Source: Serendipita indica DSM 11827
Taxonomy: Eukaryota > Basidiomycota > Agaricomycetes > Sebacinales > Serendipitaceae
DNA length: 64,000 bases
Reading direction: 5' to 3'
Assembly: GCA_910890315.1 (NCBI GenBank)
Contig: CAJVGD010000042.1
Coordinates: forward strand, 124,001 to 188,000
Every line of letters starts with the position of its first letter. The stretch's first letter is position 1. The notes below the pieces were generated by a model. That model was not told the DNA's origin. It did no database searches and was given only the letters and a program-made list of their open reading frames with translations. The translations under genes and the position numbers were made by a program. Shown here in pieces: positions 11,122 through 22,621 of this stretch.

Positions 11122-11861
11122 ATGCAGCATCCAGAAAAAGACATCACCGAGGTCGTCACCTTGCTGACAACGGCCATCACTCCAGGCATCCAAAAGGCAG
11201 CATTGGAAAGGTTCTTTGCGCCAGATGCGGGCTTCATTCATCCGGTTTGCGCAGTAGAAAGGGGACCAAACTCGAGGGACAAGGTCCTCGCAATCTACCA
11301 GTGAGGGGCAAAGTGGACGGTTTGCCCAGCAAGTAGTTGACAGTGGCCACTTAGATGGTATCGTGTACTATCCCCTCAAATTACTCTGGAAGTCAAAGAT
11401 GTTGGCGAGTCGAACTCATTCCCAATGGACAATCACTTACGCGACAGCAGTCTATGACCGCGAGCAGAATGTCATGTTCTTGGAAATTGTTCAAAAGTTT
11501 CATTTACGCCTCAGTCCTCTATCCGCTGCTCCGTCGAGGCAAGCCGCCTGTCAAGTCTTTGGGAGGGGTCACTGAGAAAGCTTGCAGACTGATCACACGA
11601 ATCAAAATGGAAGAGCGAGATGGACTGCATCACATTGTGCTGCAAGAGGACTTTTACCATCCAGAGGTAAGCAGCAAGTGTTGGTTTGGAGATTCTCCAC
11701 CTGACTCCAGGCATTTATAGGACTTTGCTGCCCTCATCATTCCACCTTTGAAGCCCCTTGTCTCCCTAGCTCTTCGTATGTCTAGTATAGCATGCAGCGT
11801 CGGCGCGTTTGGAGCCCAGATGATCGGCTTCTGGAGGCCAGAGAGTGTAAAGACGACGTAG
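11122..11861 (+). CDS. SigF-like NTF2-fold protein, copy 2
   Basis: Paralogue of the gene at 7712-8448. The ATG at 11122 gives MQHPEKDITEVVTLLTTAIT. Later exons give ERFFAPDAGFIHPVCAVERG, VYDREQNVMFLEIVQKFHLR, MEERDGLHHIVLQEDFYHPE and DFAALIIPPLKPLVSLALRM. The C-terminus is GFWRPESVKTT and the stop is at 11859-11861. Family hallmarks (MxxPxxD start, RFFxPDAxxxHP, QEDFYHP) are well kept, arguably better than in copy 1. Function is unknown. Its tight head-to-head pairing with an FMO, repeated twice, suggests the two proteins act together or are co-regulated; this is inference. Confidence 0.8.
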
Positions 11862-12004
11862 CAATCGCATATATCTGTATGTTGACTGGTCTTGCGAGGC
11901 ACATTGGCTCTGGTGCGAGCCTTCTGCCTTTTGTATGTACATCAGTGGCTTGATCCCAACCGCGTCCATAAGTGTTGACAAACTCCTCTGAAAGGGAGAC
12001 GTCT

Positions 12005-13372
12005 ATGGCTGTCCGCCTCCACGCAAAGCCCTTTACGTGGCTCAAGAGTTCTTGTTTCGTCGACAGACTTACTACGGATATCATTCTCGAGATCTTCAGT
12101 ATCATGGCCGAGGCTGACTTCAGCATACGGGCCATGGGGGCAACCTGTCGACGATGGAGGGATGTCTATCTCAATACTTCCAAGTTTTGGTCGCATATAT
12201 GTCTATTTCCTCCGAGAATAGATCCCCAGTGGGATAGCAAGGCACTCTGCGGCTTCAACTTTGACGGTCTTTATGCTCTCGGTCGCCGTATTGGACGGCG
12301 TCTATTAACTATTGATATGACGAGTGGGGAATCAGTTCCAAATTTCGTGGTAAGAAAGGTAATCAAACAACTTCCAATCTTCATCAACGCATTCCCTCTT
12401 GCCTTGTGGAATACGTTACTTCTCGGGCGAAACGGCATGGTAATACAAGCTTTAGTCAAGTATGTGCCCTATCTCTTTCGTCTCAAGCATGTTATCGCCA
12501 TTGTCTACAGCGGTCGTGTCCACGCCTTTCTTCTCGCATTATCCCAAGAACCAGTCCGACTACGAAAGTTGGAATTCAAGACTGCAGTAGTCGAGCGGAA
12601 TAATTCCATGTCAAACTCGTGGATATCGCAGGAGGAACTATGGGCAAATCTATTCGAACGCGATACCGTCTTCATCGTGCCTCGTACGATGCAGTGGAAT
12701 GGATATACCCCCACTGCGACTTTGGTGACGTATCATTCGCCACAAAGCTGGCTAAAGACACGCAATACACGGGTTACAAATCTCGCCTTACGTGATAGCC
12801 TTCTCACTCCAGGATTTCAACCCCATCTTCATCTCCCTAACCTTGAGATTTTCATATGCCACAATGTCGCGTATACGAATACACTCGGTATCATTTCATT
12901 TCCAGCCCTCAAGCGTCTCGAGATCCACCACGGGTCAATCTCCCTCGTTGGTCACATATGCGCCCCTCAGCTGGAAACTTTGGCACTCTCTTCGAACATA
13001 AAGAGCATAAACCAGGCAATCACACCCAGTCAAGCTCAAGGCGAGCAGACGGAAGTGATCCCTCTAAAATGGTTCATGCATAGATCACCGCGCATCGAAA
13101 AACTGTCCATCGAAATATCTGCGCCTACGGAGTGGTCTCCTTCGATGCTTGAAGGGCTATGTAGCCTCTTAGTGGGAAGTAGGGACCAGGAGCAGTCATC
13201 GCCAGGATGCCAGCACCCCGTCCGACTTTCAGTTAGGCTGCACTCAATACAACGTATTTGGGATAGAGATTCTGCTAAAAGGTTTGCACAGATACTTTTG
13301 GATGCGTGCCGACGACTCAGAGAGGTGCTGATAGATTGGAGTGATGGTAGCGTCGTTCACGTACCGAGATAG
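12005..13372 (+). CDS. F-box protein
   Basis: An intronless reading frame of about 455 aa from the ATG at 12005 (MAVRLHAKPF). The N-terminal F-box-like motif is TTDIILEIFSIMAE followed by the typical CRRWRDVYLNTSKFWSHI. The remainder is the leucine-rich, loosely repeated region seen in agaricomycete F-box proteins (for example PHLHLPNLEIFICHN and APQLETLALSSN). F-box proteins usually bind Skp1 and recruit targets to an SCF ubiquitin ligase; the target here is unknown. The next gene downstream on + is also an F-box gene, 133 bp away, with a related ending (LREVLIDWSDGSVVHV against LRELVVTWTDGSTSSI), suggesting tandem duplication. Confidence 0.75.
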   Translation: MAVRLHAKPFTWLKSSCFVDRLTTDIILEIFSIMAEADFSIRAMGATCRRWRDVYLNTSKFWSHICLFPPRIDPQWDSKALCGFNFDGLYALGRRIGRRLLTIDMTSGESVPNFVVRKVIKQLPIFINAFPLALWNTLLLGRNGMVIQALVKYVPYLFRLKHVIAIVYSGRVHAFLLALSQEPVRLRKLEFKTAVVERNNSMSNSWISQEELWANLFERDTVFIVPRTMQWNGYTPTATLVTYHSPQSWLKTRNTRVTNLALRDSLLTPGFQPHLHLPNLEIFICHNVAYTNTLGIISFPALKRLEIHHGSISLVGHICAPQLETLALSSNIKSINQAITPSQAQGEQTEVIPLKWFMHRSPRIEKLSIEISAPTEWSPSMLEGLCSLLVGSRDQEQSSPGCQHPVRLSVRLHSIQRIWDRDSAKRFAQILLDACRRLREVLIDWSDGSVVHVPR

Positions 13373-13505
13373 AAGCCGTCTTCGTTGTATACCATGAAAT
13401 TGACCGAATCAAATAATATAAAGCACCCATGCTTTTAACACCGCCATCCCATATGGCAGCCAGCAAATCTCGGATAGAACCCGACCCACCTGACGTAACC
13501 CGCAC

Positions 13506-14903
13506 ATGGAGCAATCAACGAACCCCCATCTACAAACGCCGAATAATAATAGAATTACCTGGGATGTCTTGCGGGATACCTTTTTACTCCTACGGGACTG
13601 TGGCTACAGCCTAGAACCTGCCGGAGCCGTGTGTCGACGCTGGAGAGAGGTTTATACAAATACGGGCGTATTATGGACAAAAATACGTATCTTCTCGTCG
13701 AAAACTCGGGAATTGACGGGTAATCTTCATCGCTTAAGCACCCTCGCACTCAGAAGTGCAGATTGCTCCGTCGTGGTAGACTGCAGGCAATCAGAAACCT
13801 GGCATGAAGATGCGGTAGAGCAATCAATACAACAAGTAGTCAGCTCTATTCCAGTTCAGCGCTGGGAAGCGTTGTTTCTTGGAAGTTCGGATGTGATTCG
13901 ATGGATCAAGCCTCTCGTGTCCCAAATGAAATCTCTCAGCATATTGAGAATGGATAGAATAGACGAAGGGGCTCATCACATCCTTGGAATCCTGGCAAAC
14001 AAACGACAGAAGCTGCAAGCCTTAGGGTTGGATTGGGTCCCGAACGGCCCTGAAGCTCAACACTCCATGGATTGGGATTTAATTGGATACCTTATTGGCA
14101 AAGATACCCGCCTCATACATAGGGGTTTAATCGTTCCTACTGGAGAATTTCAGGTATGTCGACTGACACTGAGCGCTACCGACATAACTAGAGGATTTGG
14201 TATTCACCTCAATCTTAAGGAGTTGATGCTCGTTGGGGGCATTATGCACCAAGACTTGCAATTTGATGTTCAATTCCCAAATCTTGAACGTCTGGATTTG
14301 GTATATATTATCAGACAAATAGGACTTAACGAGATCACGGCACCATCTCTGAAACACTTAGAGGTGTGTTTCTCAGAATTCGATATACTGGGCACTATCT
14401 CAGCACCTCAGATCGAAAAACTGTGTGTCAGAGGAATGGAAGCCGATCCATATAACACAAATCAAGGTATTATAGCTGCAATGGATATGCCAACATATGA
14501 AATATCCCCGATATGTATTGTGCTCGATTTTGTGGTGGAGATCTCCACCTTGTATCAACTGCTCACACTTTCTCCCAGACTCGAGCATTTTATTGGGTCC
14601 ATATATCCATCCGCTGTCTCACATAAGGTGGACTGGATCCAGCTGTATCGGTTCCTTGCAGAACGGCGGTCTTCTAGTCTTCCTGTAGCGCCTAGGTGGA
14701 AGCTCTGCGAAATGTTAACGACTTTCGCCATTAATTTGAAGTGGTTCCAATGCATCGGGGAACGTGAGGATGCATTAGGGGCAATGCGGGATGTTCTCCA
14801 AGCGCGTTCATCAAGCAGCTTACGAGAGCTCGTGGTTACTTGGACAGATGGAAGCACTAGTAGCATTCGAACCCAAAATATTGACCCAAGAACAGTATCC
14901 TGA
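13506..14903 (+). CDS. F-box-like protein
   Basis: An intronless frame of 465 aa starting MEQSTNPHLQTPNNN. The F-box itself is weak (ITWDVLRDTFLLLRDCGYSL), but the adjacent AVCRRWREVYTNTGVLWTKI is the usual post-F-box signature and aligns with the upstream gene. The C-terminal region has leucine-rich strands such as FPNLERLDLVYI and APSLKHLEVCFSE. It ends 85 bp before the pectinesterase stop on the other strand. The role is presumed substrate adaptor for SCF; the weak F-box leaves room for loss of Skp1 binding. Confidence 0.7.
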   Translation: MEQSTNPHLQTPNNNRITWDVLRDTFLLLRDCGYSLEPAGAVCRRWREVYTNTGVLWTKIRIFSSKTRELTGNLHRLSTLALRSADCSVVVDCRQSETWHEDAVEQSIQQVVSSIPVQRWEALFLGSSDVIRWIKPLVSQMKSLSILRMDRIDEGAHHILGILANKRQKLQALGLDWVPNGPEAQHSMDWDLIGYLIGKDTRLIHRGLIVPTGEFQVCRLTLSATDITRGFGIHLNLKELMLVGGIMHQDLQFDVQFPNLERLDLVYIIRQIGLNEITAPSLKHLEVCFSEFDILGTISAPQIEKLCVRGMEADPYNTNQGIIAAMDMPTYEISPICIVLDFVVEISTLYQLLTLSPRLEHFIGSIYPSAVSHKVDWIQLYRFLAERRSSSLPVAPRWKLCEMLTTFAINLKWFQCIGEREDALGAMRDVLQARSSSSLRELVVTWTDGSTSSIRTQNIDPRTVS

Positions 14904-14988
14904 TCGTTGAAACCCCAATGGTGTAGAATCGATATATTTTCAGAGATAGATTCGTCGACGATACGTGAAGCTCCAAGATCGTAGGTGA

Positions 14989-16471
14989 TCAGATGTATCG
15001 TCTGTCCACCCAAGTTGTATAATTGGATCCCAAGACTGTTTCAATGGAAATGGAGGCGTTGAGCAAGGTGGCAAAGGGAGCACGAGCGGTCGCCTTCCAT
15101 GCACCGGGACTGCATTTATGAGTCAGTCTTAAGTCATATGTTACGATTAGGCTGACCCAAAGTTGCCGTATTCTCCAAAGAGAATGTAGTCTGTGCGTGG
15201 GTCGGTGGCCTGCCATTGTGACCAACCGGCAGGATAGCTTGAATGATTTGTGAGTTGCAACGATGTGACTAAACCGCCACACGTACACGTTATCACCAAT
15301 AAACCTAGAATGGGGTCAGCCCGACCAACAAAGCGACTGGATACTCACGACTTCTGGAATACTACCCGAGCGGACGCTCTCCACGGGCGACCTGATATCG
15401 TGAGTTTCGATATATCGACTATAAGAGCTAGAGTCACCAAAATAAGTCTGATTCTTGGCGTTGCCTGTGAACAATTAGCGCCAGGGGAATAAAAAGCGAT
15501 CTCGCTCTACTTGCCTTTTACAATTGACTTGTCAATTACATACCAGTTTGGATCACTGCTATTACGACCCGAAGCGGTGAGATATCCTGGGCCATTCTAC
15601 AGTATGATTAGCCTTGGCCCAGTTCAAGGGCGAACGTACTGATTCGACGACGCTCTTTGTGATCCAAATCGACGCGTACATCCCGAAGATCTGGAAGATG
15701 AGTTAGGGCGAATAGAGCTTGTGATACCCTAGACCTACAAAGTCGACAGATCCAAGGATCCTCGAGTAAGCGTACACCTGGTAGCCCTACGAGGATCAGT
15801 AATATTCCATCTGTCAGCTCGAGGACGTACTCTATTGGCGAGAAGAGTGTCTTGGTGACCCTGTATGTTAATCAGCCGGATTGTCGTCGACCTATGGAGG
15901 CCGACTTACTCTGAGGTCACAGAAATAGCAACCAAAGTTGCCAGCTTGCACGCTCAAAGCGATTGCTTGAGACTGAGAAACGGGCTGTACATATGTCAGC
16001 TATATACCCAGTTGAATTGAGGCTACGCACGAGACCGTATGTATTCTCAATATCCAAGTTGTAAAGCTTGACTCCCGTTGCATTTACACGGACTGTTCCA
16101 CTCTTGTCGTTACTTCCAGCAATAGACGCGGGCATATTGACCGAGAGAGTCACTTTGTTGCCCAAATAAGATAACGGGGTGGTGGTTTCGCCATAGATGG
16201 TGACGTTTGGTCGGTTGATGAGCGTCTGACCAGTATAATTACCAGCAAATACATAAAATATATTGCTGTGAAGCTGGTTAGGGGCGTCACCCATTATTAT
16301 CCATGTAGCTCACCTGCTCGTGTCACCTAGGGCGACTGTCAAGTTTGGGTATTTGCCGCCAGTCCCAACAGTAATAGCACCCGAGGGAATATGACCATGG
16401 GAATGACCTCCAGCACTGGCACTCAAGGCAAAGGAGAGAGAGGAAAGGAGAGCGAATGGCGAAAACTTCAT
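14989..16471 (-). CDS. Secreted pectinesterase (CE8)
   Basis: Pectin methylesterase removes methyl groups from homogalacturonan in plant cell walls, so it suits a plant-associated fungus. The start at 16471 gives a clear signal peptide, MKFSPFALLSSLSFALSASA, followed by HSHGHIP. A dozen small exons give ITVGTGGKYPNLTVAL, FYVFAGNYTGQTLINRPNVT and QAIALSVQAGNFGCYFCDLR. Then come the catalytic GHQDTLLANRGYQVYA (Q-D of the active site), GSVDF joined across an intron to IFGMYASIWITKS, GPGYLTASGRNSSDPNWY, and GRPW followed by RASARVVFQKS. GRPW supplies the active-site Arg/Trp. The C-terminus holds TDYILFGEYGNFG and ends LGSNYTTWVDRRYI. All family landmarks are present, so it looks intact. The many short exons make exact ends uncertain. 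Confidence 0.88.
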
Positions 16472-17260
16472 GGTGAGCTCGTCGAGGGAGGGAATGAACT
16501 GGTCGGAAACCAACGCTTAAGTAGCCTCAGTTCCGACAAGGAGCTATGTATAAATACCCTCGAGTTGTCTCTCCCCGCACCGGATGTGAGGCCGTCGGTC
16601 CGCCAGTCTTCCATGGAGGTGTCCGATAAATGTGCGAGAATGAATAAGACTGGTCTTCTTTCCTGGAACGGCAACGTGATTATGGGTAACTGTGTCAGTC
16701 GAAGTGGCGGCAACTCGAGGGTTCAACTCACTGGAGCAATAGGGTGCTTACTTGAGAATAAATATCTCTGCCGAGAGTACCGGGGAGTACCTAAATCTCC
16801 TGTGTCATCGTCGTACGTATTCTTAGGATGAAGAGGGGTGAGAATATTTGGCGGAGAGCGCGGGCCGTTTGGAGAGTTGCAGTCAAGATGCTCGAATCAT
16901 CCTGGATTGTTAATTATGCAGTTTCTCGTCGTCCACACTTCAAGTGTTGATGATGCTGGAGCCAAGGTTATTACAGTTTGCCTGACTCTTGAACCTCTCC
17001 TTTACTCAGCGCCCCGATACCCAACGCGATAGACAATCTCTAGCCGACTTGAAAAATATCATCAGACGGTTTCAATCTCTCCTCCTCGACTCTTCCATCG
17101 CCCATCCGCGGATCCGCGTGGCCCACGCAAACTCGCAGCGTCAAGTCGTTGAAGCTCGGCCCTCTGCGCTTCTCAGAACTCCGTTCCAGCCAATTTAACA
17201 GATTTCAGATTTTATATTTCATCTTGAGCATTTTCCTCCCTCTCGTGTGCCCCACAAACC
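16472..17260. other. Divergent promoter region, pectinesterase and MUB1
   Basis: About 790 bp between two divergent starts. No supported coding exon was seen. A TATA-like box for the pectinesterase is listed separately. The MUB1 side is pyrimidine-rich (about 17060-17260), common before fungal start codons. Confidence 0.45.
16549..16556 (-). promoter_or_regulatory. TATA-like element of the pectinesterase gene
   Basis: TATTTATA on the minus strand, about 78 bp upstream of the pectinesterase ATG at 16471. The position suits a core promoter. Confidence 0.3.
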
Positions 17261-20200
17261 ATGCGGCAGTCCAATGTCTGCAGCCCCGCGCAGAATCAGG
17301 CGTGCTTGTTGATCACATCGAGATTATATGATCGCAGAGGTTAGTTCCCTCCCTTCTTTCCCTCCTTTCCCCGCGTCCCCCGCACATCTCCAGCCACAGC
17401 TGCGTCTGATGGGATGCTGACAATGTTCCTTTGCTCTCACCGAAATGATTACATATTCTATACACGTCTGGCATTGCTTATCGGCATATTCCATGTGGGC
17501 TTGGGCGCATGCTGTCTGTTTCACGACGCGAACTGCGACGCCGAACCGCATTCGGAACGTTATTTCGGCCACTCACTCAAACTAAACGATGCGGAACATC
17601 GCCTCGAATTACCTCATGCGCATTCCGAATGTCACTTGGCCCGTTGCTAACAATCTCTGAATCGTGCCGCATGTTCTCCCGGATGGCCCGCCGTCGCCTC
17701 GACCTGTCATTACAACAAATATCCTTCACATCGGGATACATTCTTCGAATGTCCCCTGAATGGGCGGCGTGGATTGCCAGGCCTCGACTGTACAGCGCCT
17801 CTACCGCTCTTCAACTCTCTTGCTCATCTCGTTCACCTTACGGCAACATCTCCTAAAATTAGAGAGATATTGACGAGAGACGGAGGCCTCGAACGTCTTG
17901 TACGCATTTTGCGCGACTTTGTCGCGAACCCTCCACCACCACAAGAAGCTGGAGGATTTTATGGCCTTTTACCTCCAATTCCAACAGGAAATAGCAGCGC
18001 GGCGACGGCGATTGCCTCCCTTAATCCAAGCATGAACCCCTCTCACCAGCCCCAGGTAACCCATGCCCCGACCTTCAATCCAGGTTTGATGCCTCTCCCT
18101 ATCCCAACCGACACCACGTATGCCCCCGGTTTTCCGGCAGACCCCAATGACCTTCATCGACCACTTCCGGAAGCGCGTCCGTACGACAGGGACGCCGCAC
18201 AGCGGTTCTCTCTCGCATTCCAGTCAATCGTAAATGTTGGAGTCAGAGGCTCAGAAGCTATTCGCTCGCGAGTTGTTCAAGCGGGGACCCTCGAGGTCGT
18301 TGCCAGCGTCCTGGAGGCATGGTTAGTGAGCAAGGGTTTCCCTTTAATCATGCCAAGGCGGGGAAAGAAGAAGGATACATCTCACAATAGTTCCGCATCG
18401 GTAGATCGGCAAGAGCTACATCCAGTCTTAGCAAGCATGGAGGTTGATGGTGATGAGCGGATGGATGACGAGGCGGCTGAGAGCGCAGGAATGTCGTCGC
18501 GAGGAGCCCTTACCATCCGTGCGAGAACGACTACCATCACACCTCAGACTGGCTCACGTCTGCGGAATGACGCCAGGGTTGCGCGATCTGTTGCCGCCAA
18601 CGGGAATGCAATTACAAGACCTCCAGCCCCCAGTGGCGTGAGACCGAATGCCTCAAGTCCACCGACCCGTGCTGGAAGCTCAAGAGCGGCTACTAGCGGC
18701 AATCAGACCACACCGAGACGTACCCTTACCTCGCTCGACTCCAGCCAATCGATCGCATCATCGTCTTCAACCAGCCAAGATTCCTCCACCAATTTATCCA
18801 CTACATCTCTCCTCCCTACTCCCTCGAGTGCTTCTTCATCCACCTCTCTACTCCAACAGCAGCAACAGCACATGTCCGCCTCTGTCACTCGTGGGCGCAG
18901 TGGCACTCTTGTTCAGAGAACTCGCGCCGATGATAGTTCAAGAGAGCACTCTACCGATGAGATGGAGGGAGATGCTGATACCGAGCAAGTAGGTAATCGA
19001 AGTGGGACAAACACCGAAGACGAAGATATGGAGGCAGAGTCGAGCAACAACGAAATCGAGATGGAGGGCGCTCGTACTACTCGCGGTCAGAGTGTCGACA
19101 CCACTGTAGCTCCCGCTCGCACTTCTCATCGACCAGTTGCGGTCGCGGATCCACAAGCCCTCTCGCCCCGTGCCCACACGGATTCGCTTTCGCTACCAGG
19201 TGGCGGACCGGGTATGGGAATTGGAATGGGTATGGAGGTGGACGTGCTAGCTGCTGTGAATATGGTGATGGCGCACGAGGGCGTTGCTGCTTTCGAAGGG
19301 ACACAGTTCGGTGGAGAGGCTGCCAACGCTGCAGCAGCAGAGGCCATTGCCCGTGCGGGACGGGAAGGGATTATGGAGGAAGAGACGCCCAGAGCCGTCT
19401 TGCGCAACATGTCGGAGCGTATGGGTCCTTTGAACGGCGGTGAGCTCGGTCAAGTCGATGAAGAGATGGGCGAAGGACCTTCGGCGCCGCAGGCTAGACC
19501 TGCATCGACCGCCCAACCATCGGAAGACCCTGGACCTGCGCATACAACCCCTACCCCGATGGCTCACGCTCGCCTCAATCTCTCGCCTGCCACAGGTCAT
19601 CCCAATGAGACTGCTCCTACCACCGCTCAAGATGCTCCTTTACCCAACGTTCAAGGTGACACCGCTGGTCGGGCCCCAACAACAGGTCCAACTTCGCTGG
19701 ATCGCAACCGAATACGCGTCATGACTGGAGATGCCGGACCGTTCCGACAGGAAGATGTCTTGCGGGCACTCCAACTCTTGGCTTATCTGACGAAATACCC
19801 GCATGTTCGACAAGAGTTCTACAAGAAGCGGGTGCACCTTCCGGCGGGCATGACGGGCCCGACCCCTGGCGCCACTGTTTTGACTGGCTCCGGCGTAGGT
19901 GCCTCACATAGCGGGAGATTGTATAACAACAACCCTACCACTCTCAGCCAGGTGGCTCCCGTCACAGCCGCTATCGCGGCAGGCCATGTCCCTCAGATCA
20001 CGACACTCTTCTCTCTAGTCGAACGTTTCACCTTCCGTCCATCCGTCTCACACCTCAATCTTCATCCTTCTCTCACTATCCCGACCATTCCGCCCGAGAT
20101 CCAAAGTTGGGCTGCGGTCATTATGCGTAACGCTTGTCGAAAGGATGATTCACAAGGCGGTATTCGACAGTGTGCCAACATGACGTGCGGAAAGTGGGAG

Positions 20201-21417
20201 AAGACCCCACGGGAGTTTGCCAAATGCCGAAGGTATGCAATTAGCTATATGATGAACAGGGAACTGAGCGTTGTACAGATGCCGGAAAGCCAAGTATTGC
20301 GGCAAGGAATGTCAGAGCAAAGCTTGGAGCATGGGGCACCGGTACTGGTGCAGCGCGCGAGAAGGTGGCGAGCCTGGACAACCCGCCACGGACAATTTGG
20401 ATCATGAGAATGATGAGACGCCCAACACAGCCACGATTGCTGGCCAGACCAATGGAGGTCAGTGGACAGGGCTACTCCCTTCTTTACATACTGACATATT
20501 GACTAGCAAATGCTGGCGTTGGAATCGGCATAGCGCCTGGCGGTGGTGTCGGCATTGTACCGCTCAACAATCAGCCGACGAATACAGCGACCACAGCCAA
20601 CAGAGGACGGACCGCCGGTCCTGTCGGATTCCCTCCGATGGGTAATCAAGGCCCAGCGGGATATCGAGGTCCCCTAATTGTCAATGCTGGTAACAACGCC
20701 TGGGAAGGTCAACCGCTCCCTGATACGACTCCACAAGCAAACAACGTTGCAACTGGACCAACTGGTCAAGCGGCGACGACACCAGCTGCCGGACCATCCA
20801 CCCCACGGAGAAGAGAAGCGGCACCGACAGCCTCAAATTCATCTTCTCGCTTTGCACGTGGCTTTGCGGACCGCTTCCGGGCATTGGCTGCTGGACAATC
20901 CAACACTGAGGGCCAACAAGCCGAAGCTTCTTCAACCTCAGAGGCGCCTGAGGCCACACAACGACCAAGTGGCTCCAGGGGGCGAACATGGGATCTGATA
21001 CTCGGGCGAGGAGATGCAGGAACCAATGTCTCGGGCTCTACGACGGGTGCTCCTGGAGAAAGAGATCCACATCCAATTATGCCAGCTGAACTTGATCGCT
21101 GGAGACAATACATGGTTGCACGAAATCGTACTGGTGGCAACGTACATCTTCCAGCTCTTGTCGGCGATCAAGGTGGGAATGCGGCCTCTGCACCGTCTGA
21201 TCTTTCTGGGCTAGTTCGCAACAACCTCGTCCTTGCTACCAACTCGAATCAGACTCCATCACAAGGGACGAGCGGGTCACACTCTCTAGGCTCCCTTTCG
21301 GCCATGCATGCAGCGACGGAGCATGCCCGGGCAGCGTTGGCATCAAGGGATGTCGCTGGTGGCAATCGCACCACGTCGCGGGCACCGGGGTCAGACGCAG
21401 ACATCAGCATGCAGTAG
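17261..21417 (+). CDS. MUB1: MYND zinc-finger protein MUB1/samB
   Basis: MUB1/samB family proteins regulate morphogenesis in filamentous fungi; yeast Mub1 partners the E3 ligase Ubr2 in Rpn4 turnover. Proposed exons are 17261-17339, 17781-20232, 20279-20457 and 20507-21417, totalling 3621 nt and 1206 aa, in frame throughout. Exon 1 gives MRQSNVCSPAQNQACLLITS then RLYDRR, and exon 2 continues LDCTAPLPLFNSLAHLVHLT and GGLERLVRILRDFV, the conserved N-terminal block. The middle is long, Ser/Thr/Pro-rich and probably disordered. The MYND finger spans the exon 2/3 junction: CANMTCGKWEKTPREFAKCR, then CRKAKYCGKECQSKAW and GHRYWC, with all zinc ligands present. The C-terminal 300 residues are low complexity. 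Intron 1 is long (441 nt). Confidence 0.88.
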
Positions 21418-21750
21418 GTTCGTATCATTTTGATTCGTGCCTTCTCGTCGCCGATGGCTCCGCTGCTATTCGATTGGAGCGCGTGCCCCACTCTCCGCGA
21501 TGTTCCAATCCCTTTGATCTGTGGCATAGCTCTCTCATCTCACGATTTCCTGCATTATATGGCACATACGCTTTGTATATCATCCTGATTTCCAACACCC
21601 TGTCTACGTCCTCGGCGACTTGTTCGTCTATGATTCCTCGCATGTTGATAGTTTTTGAAGCGATATGCATTGTGGACAAGAAAGTTAGTTACAATGTGAT
21701 TATTCTACTGGCATCTATAGATACGATACATGAGTGAAGATTCCAGAAAC

Positions 21751-22621
21751 TCAGGAGATAACGCAGCCATCGTCTTTCGACTTGAGACGCGACTGTAGGC
21801 ACGCTCGTGCAAGAACACCGACGACTTCCTGCACTCCTTCGAATGTTCTCGCACTGCAATCAATATACCCCAAGGCATGGGTTCGCTGTATTGCTTCTTG
21901 TATTTCTTGCTGATTAATGAACTTGCTTGCATCCTCCCCGGAGTCTTCCCGGAGGTCTGCTTTCGTCCCGATAATCAAGATGGGGACGGTGGGCATATAA
22001 TGTCGGATTTCTGGGTACCACTGCACAAGGGGCTCGAGTGAGATGGAAATGATCGAATAGAAGAGAGGGAATACGAACCCTGTCGACGGCATTTCTCAGC
22101 GATATTGGGTCGTCCACTGCTGCACACAGAACCGCCACGTCTGTACCTGGATAGACGAGCGTACGCACAAGTCGATGGTCTTCACTTGTCCATGGCTCTC
22201 GGCATTGAATGTGCAAAGCAACCCGTTCTGCTCGAGAGTTTAGAGGAGTGACGTCGGCAGCGTTTTGCTTGCCCTCCCGGTGGCCTGGTAATGGTCGGTC
22301 AGTCGGCGTTCGCAGCACGATGGTGATTGAAGTACCGATGGGCAATGTTTGGACTGTAAACGCTTCCGAATCTAAATCTATCTCGATGGGGACCGCAGGC
22401 CAGTTGGATGAAGGTCTCCACGTCTCTGGGACAGCACAATGGCTGGTGAGTGCTTCTATCAAGTGCGTCTTTCCCGCGCCAGGATCCCCAAGAACGACCA
22501 GCTGGCGCTTTATGGAACGCTCGCTGCTGGAACCGATTTCATGGTGGCTACCAAACAGGGCGGCGAGCCGTTTGCTGTTTGCTTTCGAGTGATGTCGGGT
22601 CTCCGAGGTTGTCCAGGACAT
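21751..22621 (-). CDS. Atypical Rho-like small GTPase 1
   Basis: A Rho-type GTPase with an N-terminal extension (start MSWTTSETRHHSKANSK at 22621). P-loop: VVLGDPGAGKTHLIEAL. The region corresponding to switch II reads CREPWTSEDHRLVRTLVYPG where typical Rho has WDTAGQEDYDRLRPLSYP, so the DxxG motif with its catalytic Gln is absent. G4 is kept (LIIGTKADLRED), G5 is IDCSARTF, and the C-terminus CVIS is a prenylation CaaX box, so the protein is probably membrane-attached. One intron near 22040-22085 separates NAVDR from VQWYPEIRHYMP; another may remove a Pro-rich piece near 22260-22330. It probably binds nucleotide but hydrolyses GTP poorly or by another mechanism (inference). A closely related copy lies at 23268-24071. 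Confidence 0.72.

Noticed and set aside
5176-11861. A full secondary-metabolite cluster around the FMO pairs
   Set aside because: No polyketide synthase, peptide synthetase, terpene cyclase or transporter lies nearby; HIS1 and F-box genes flank the block, so only the pairwise module is claimed.
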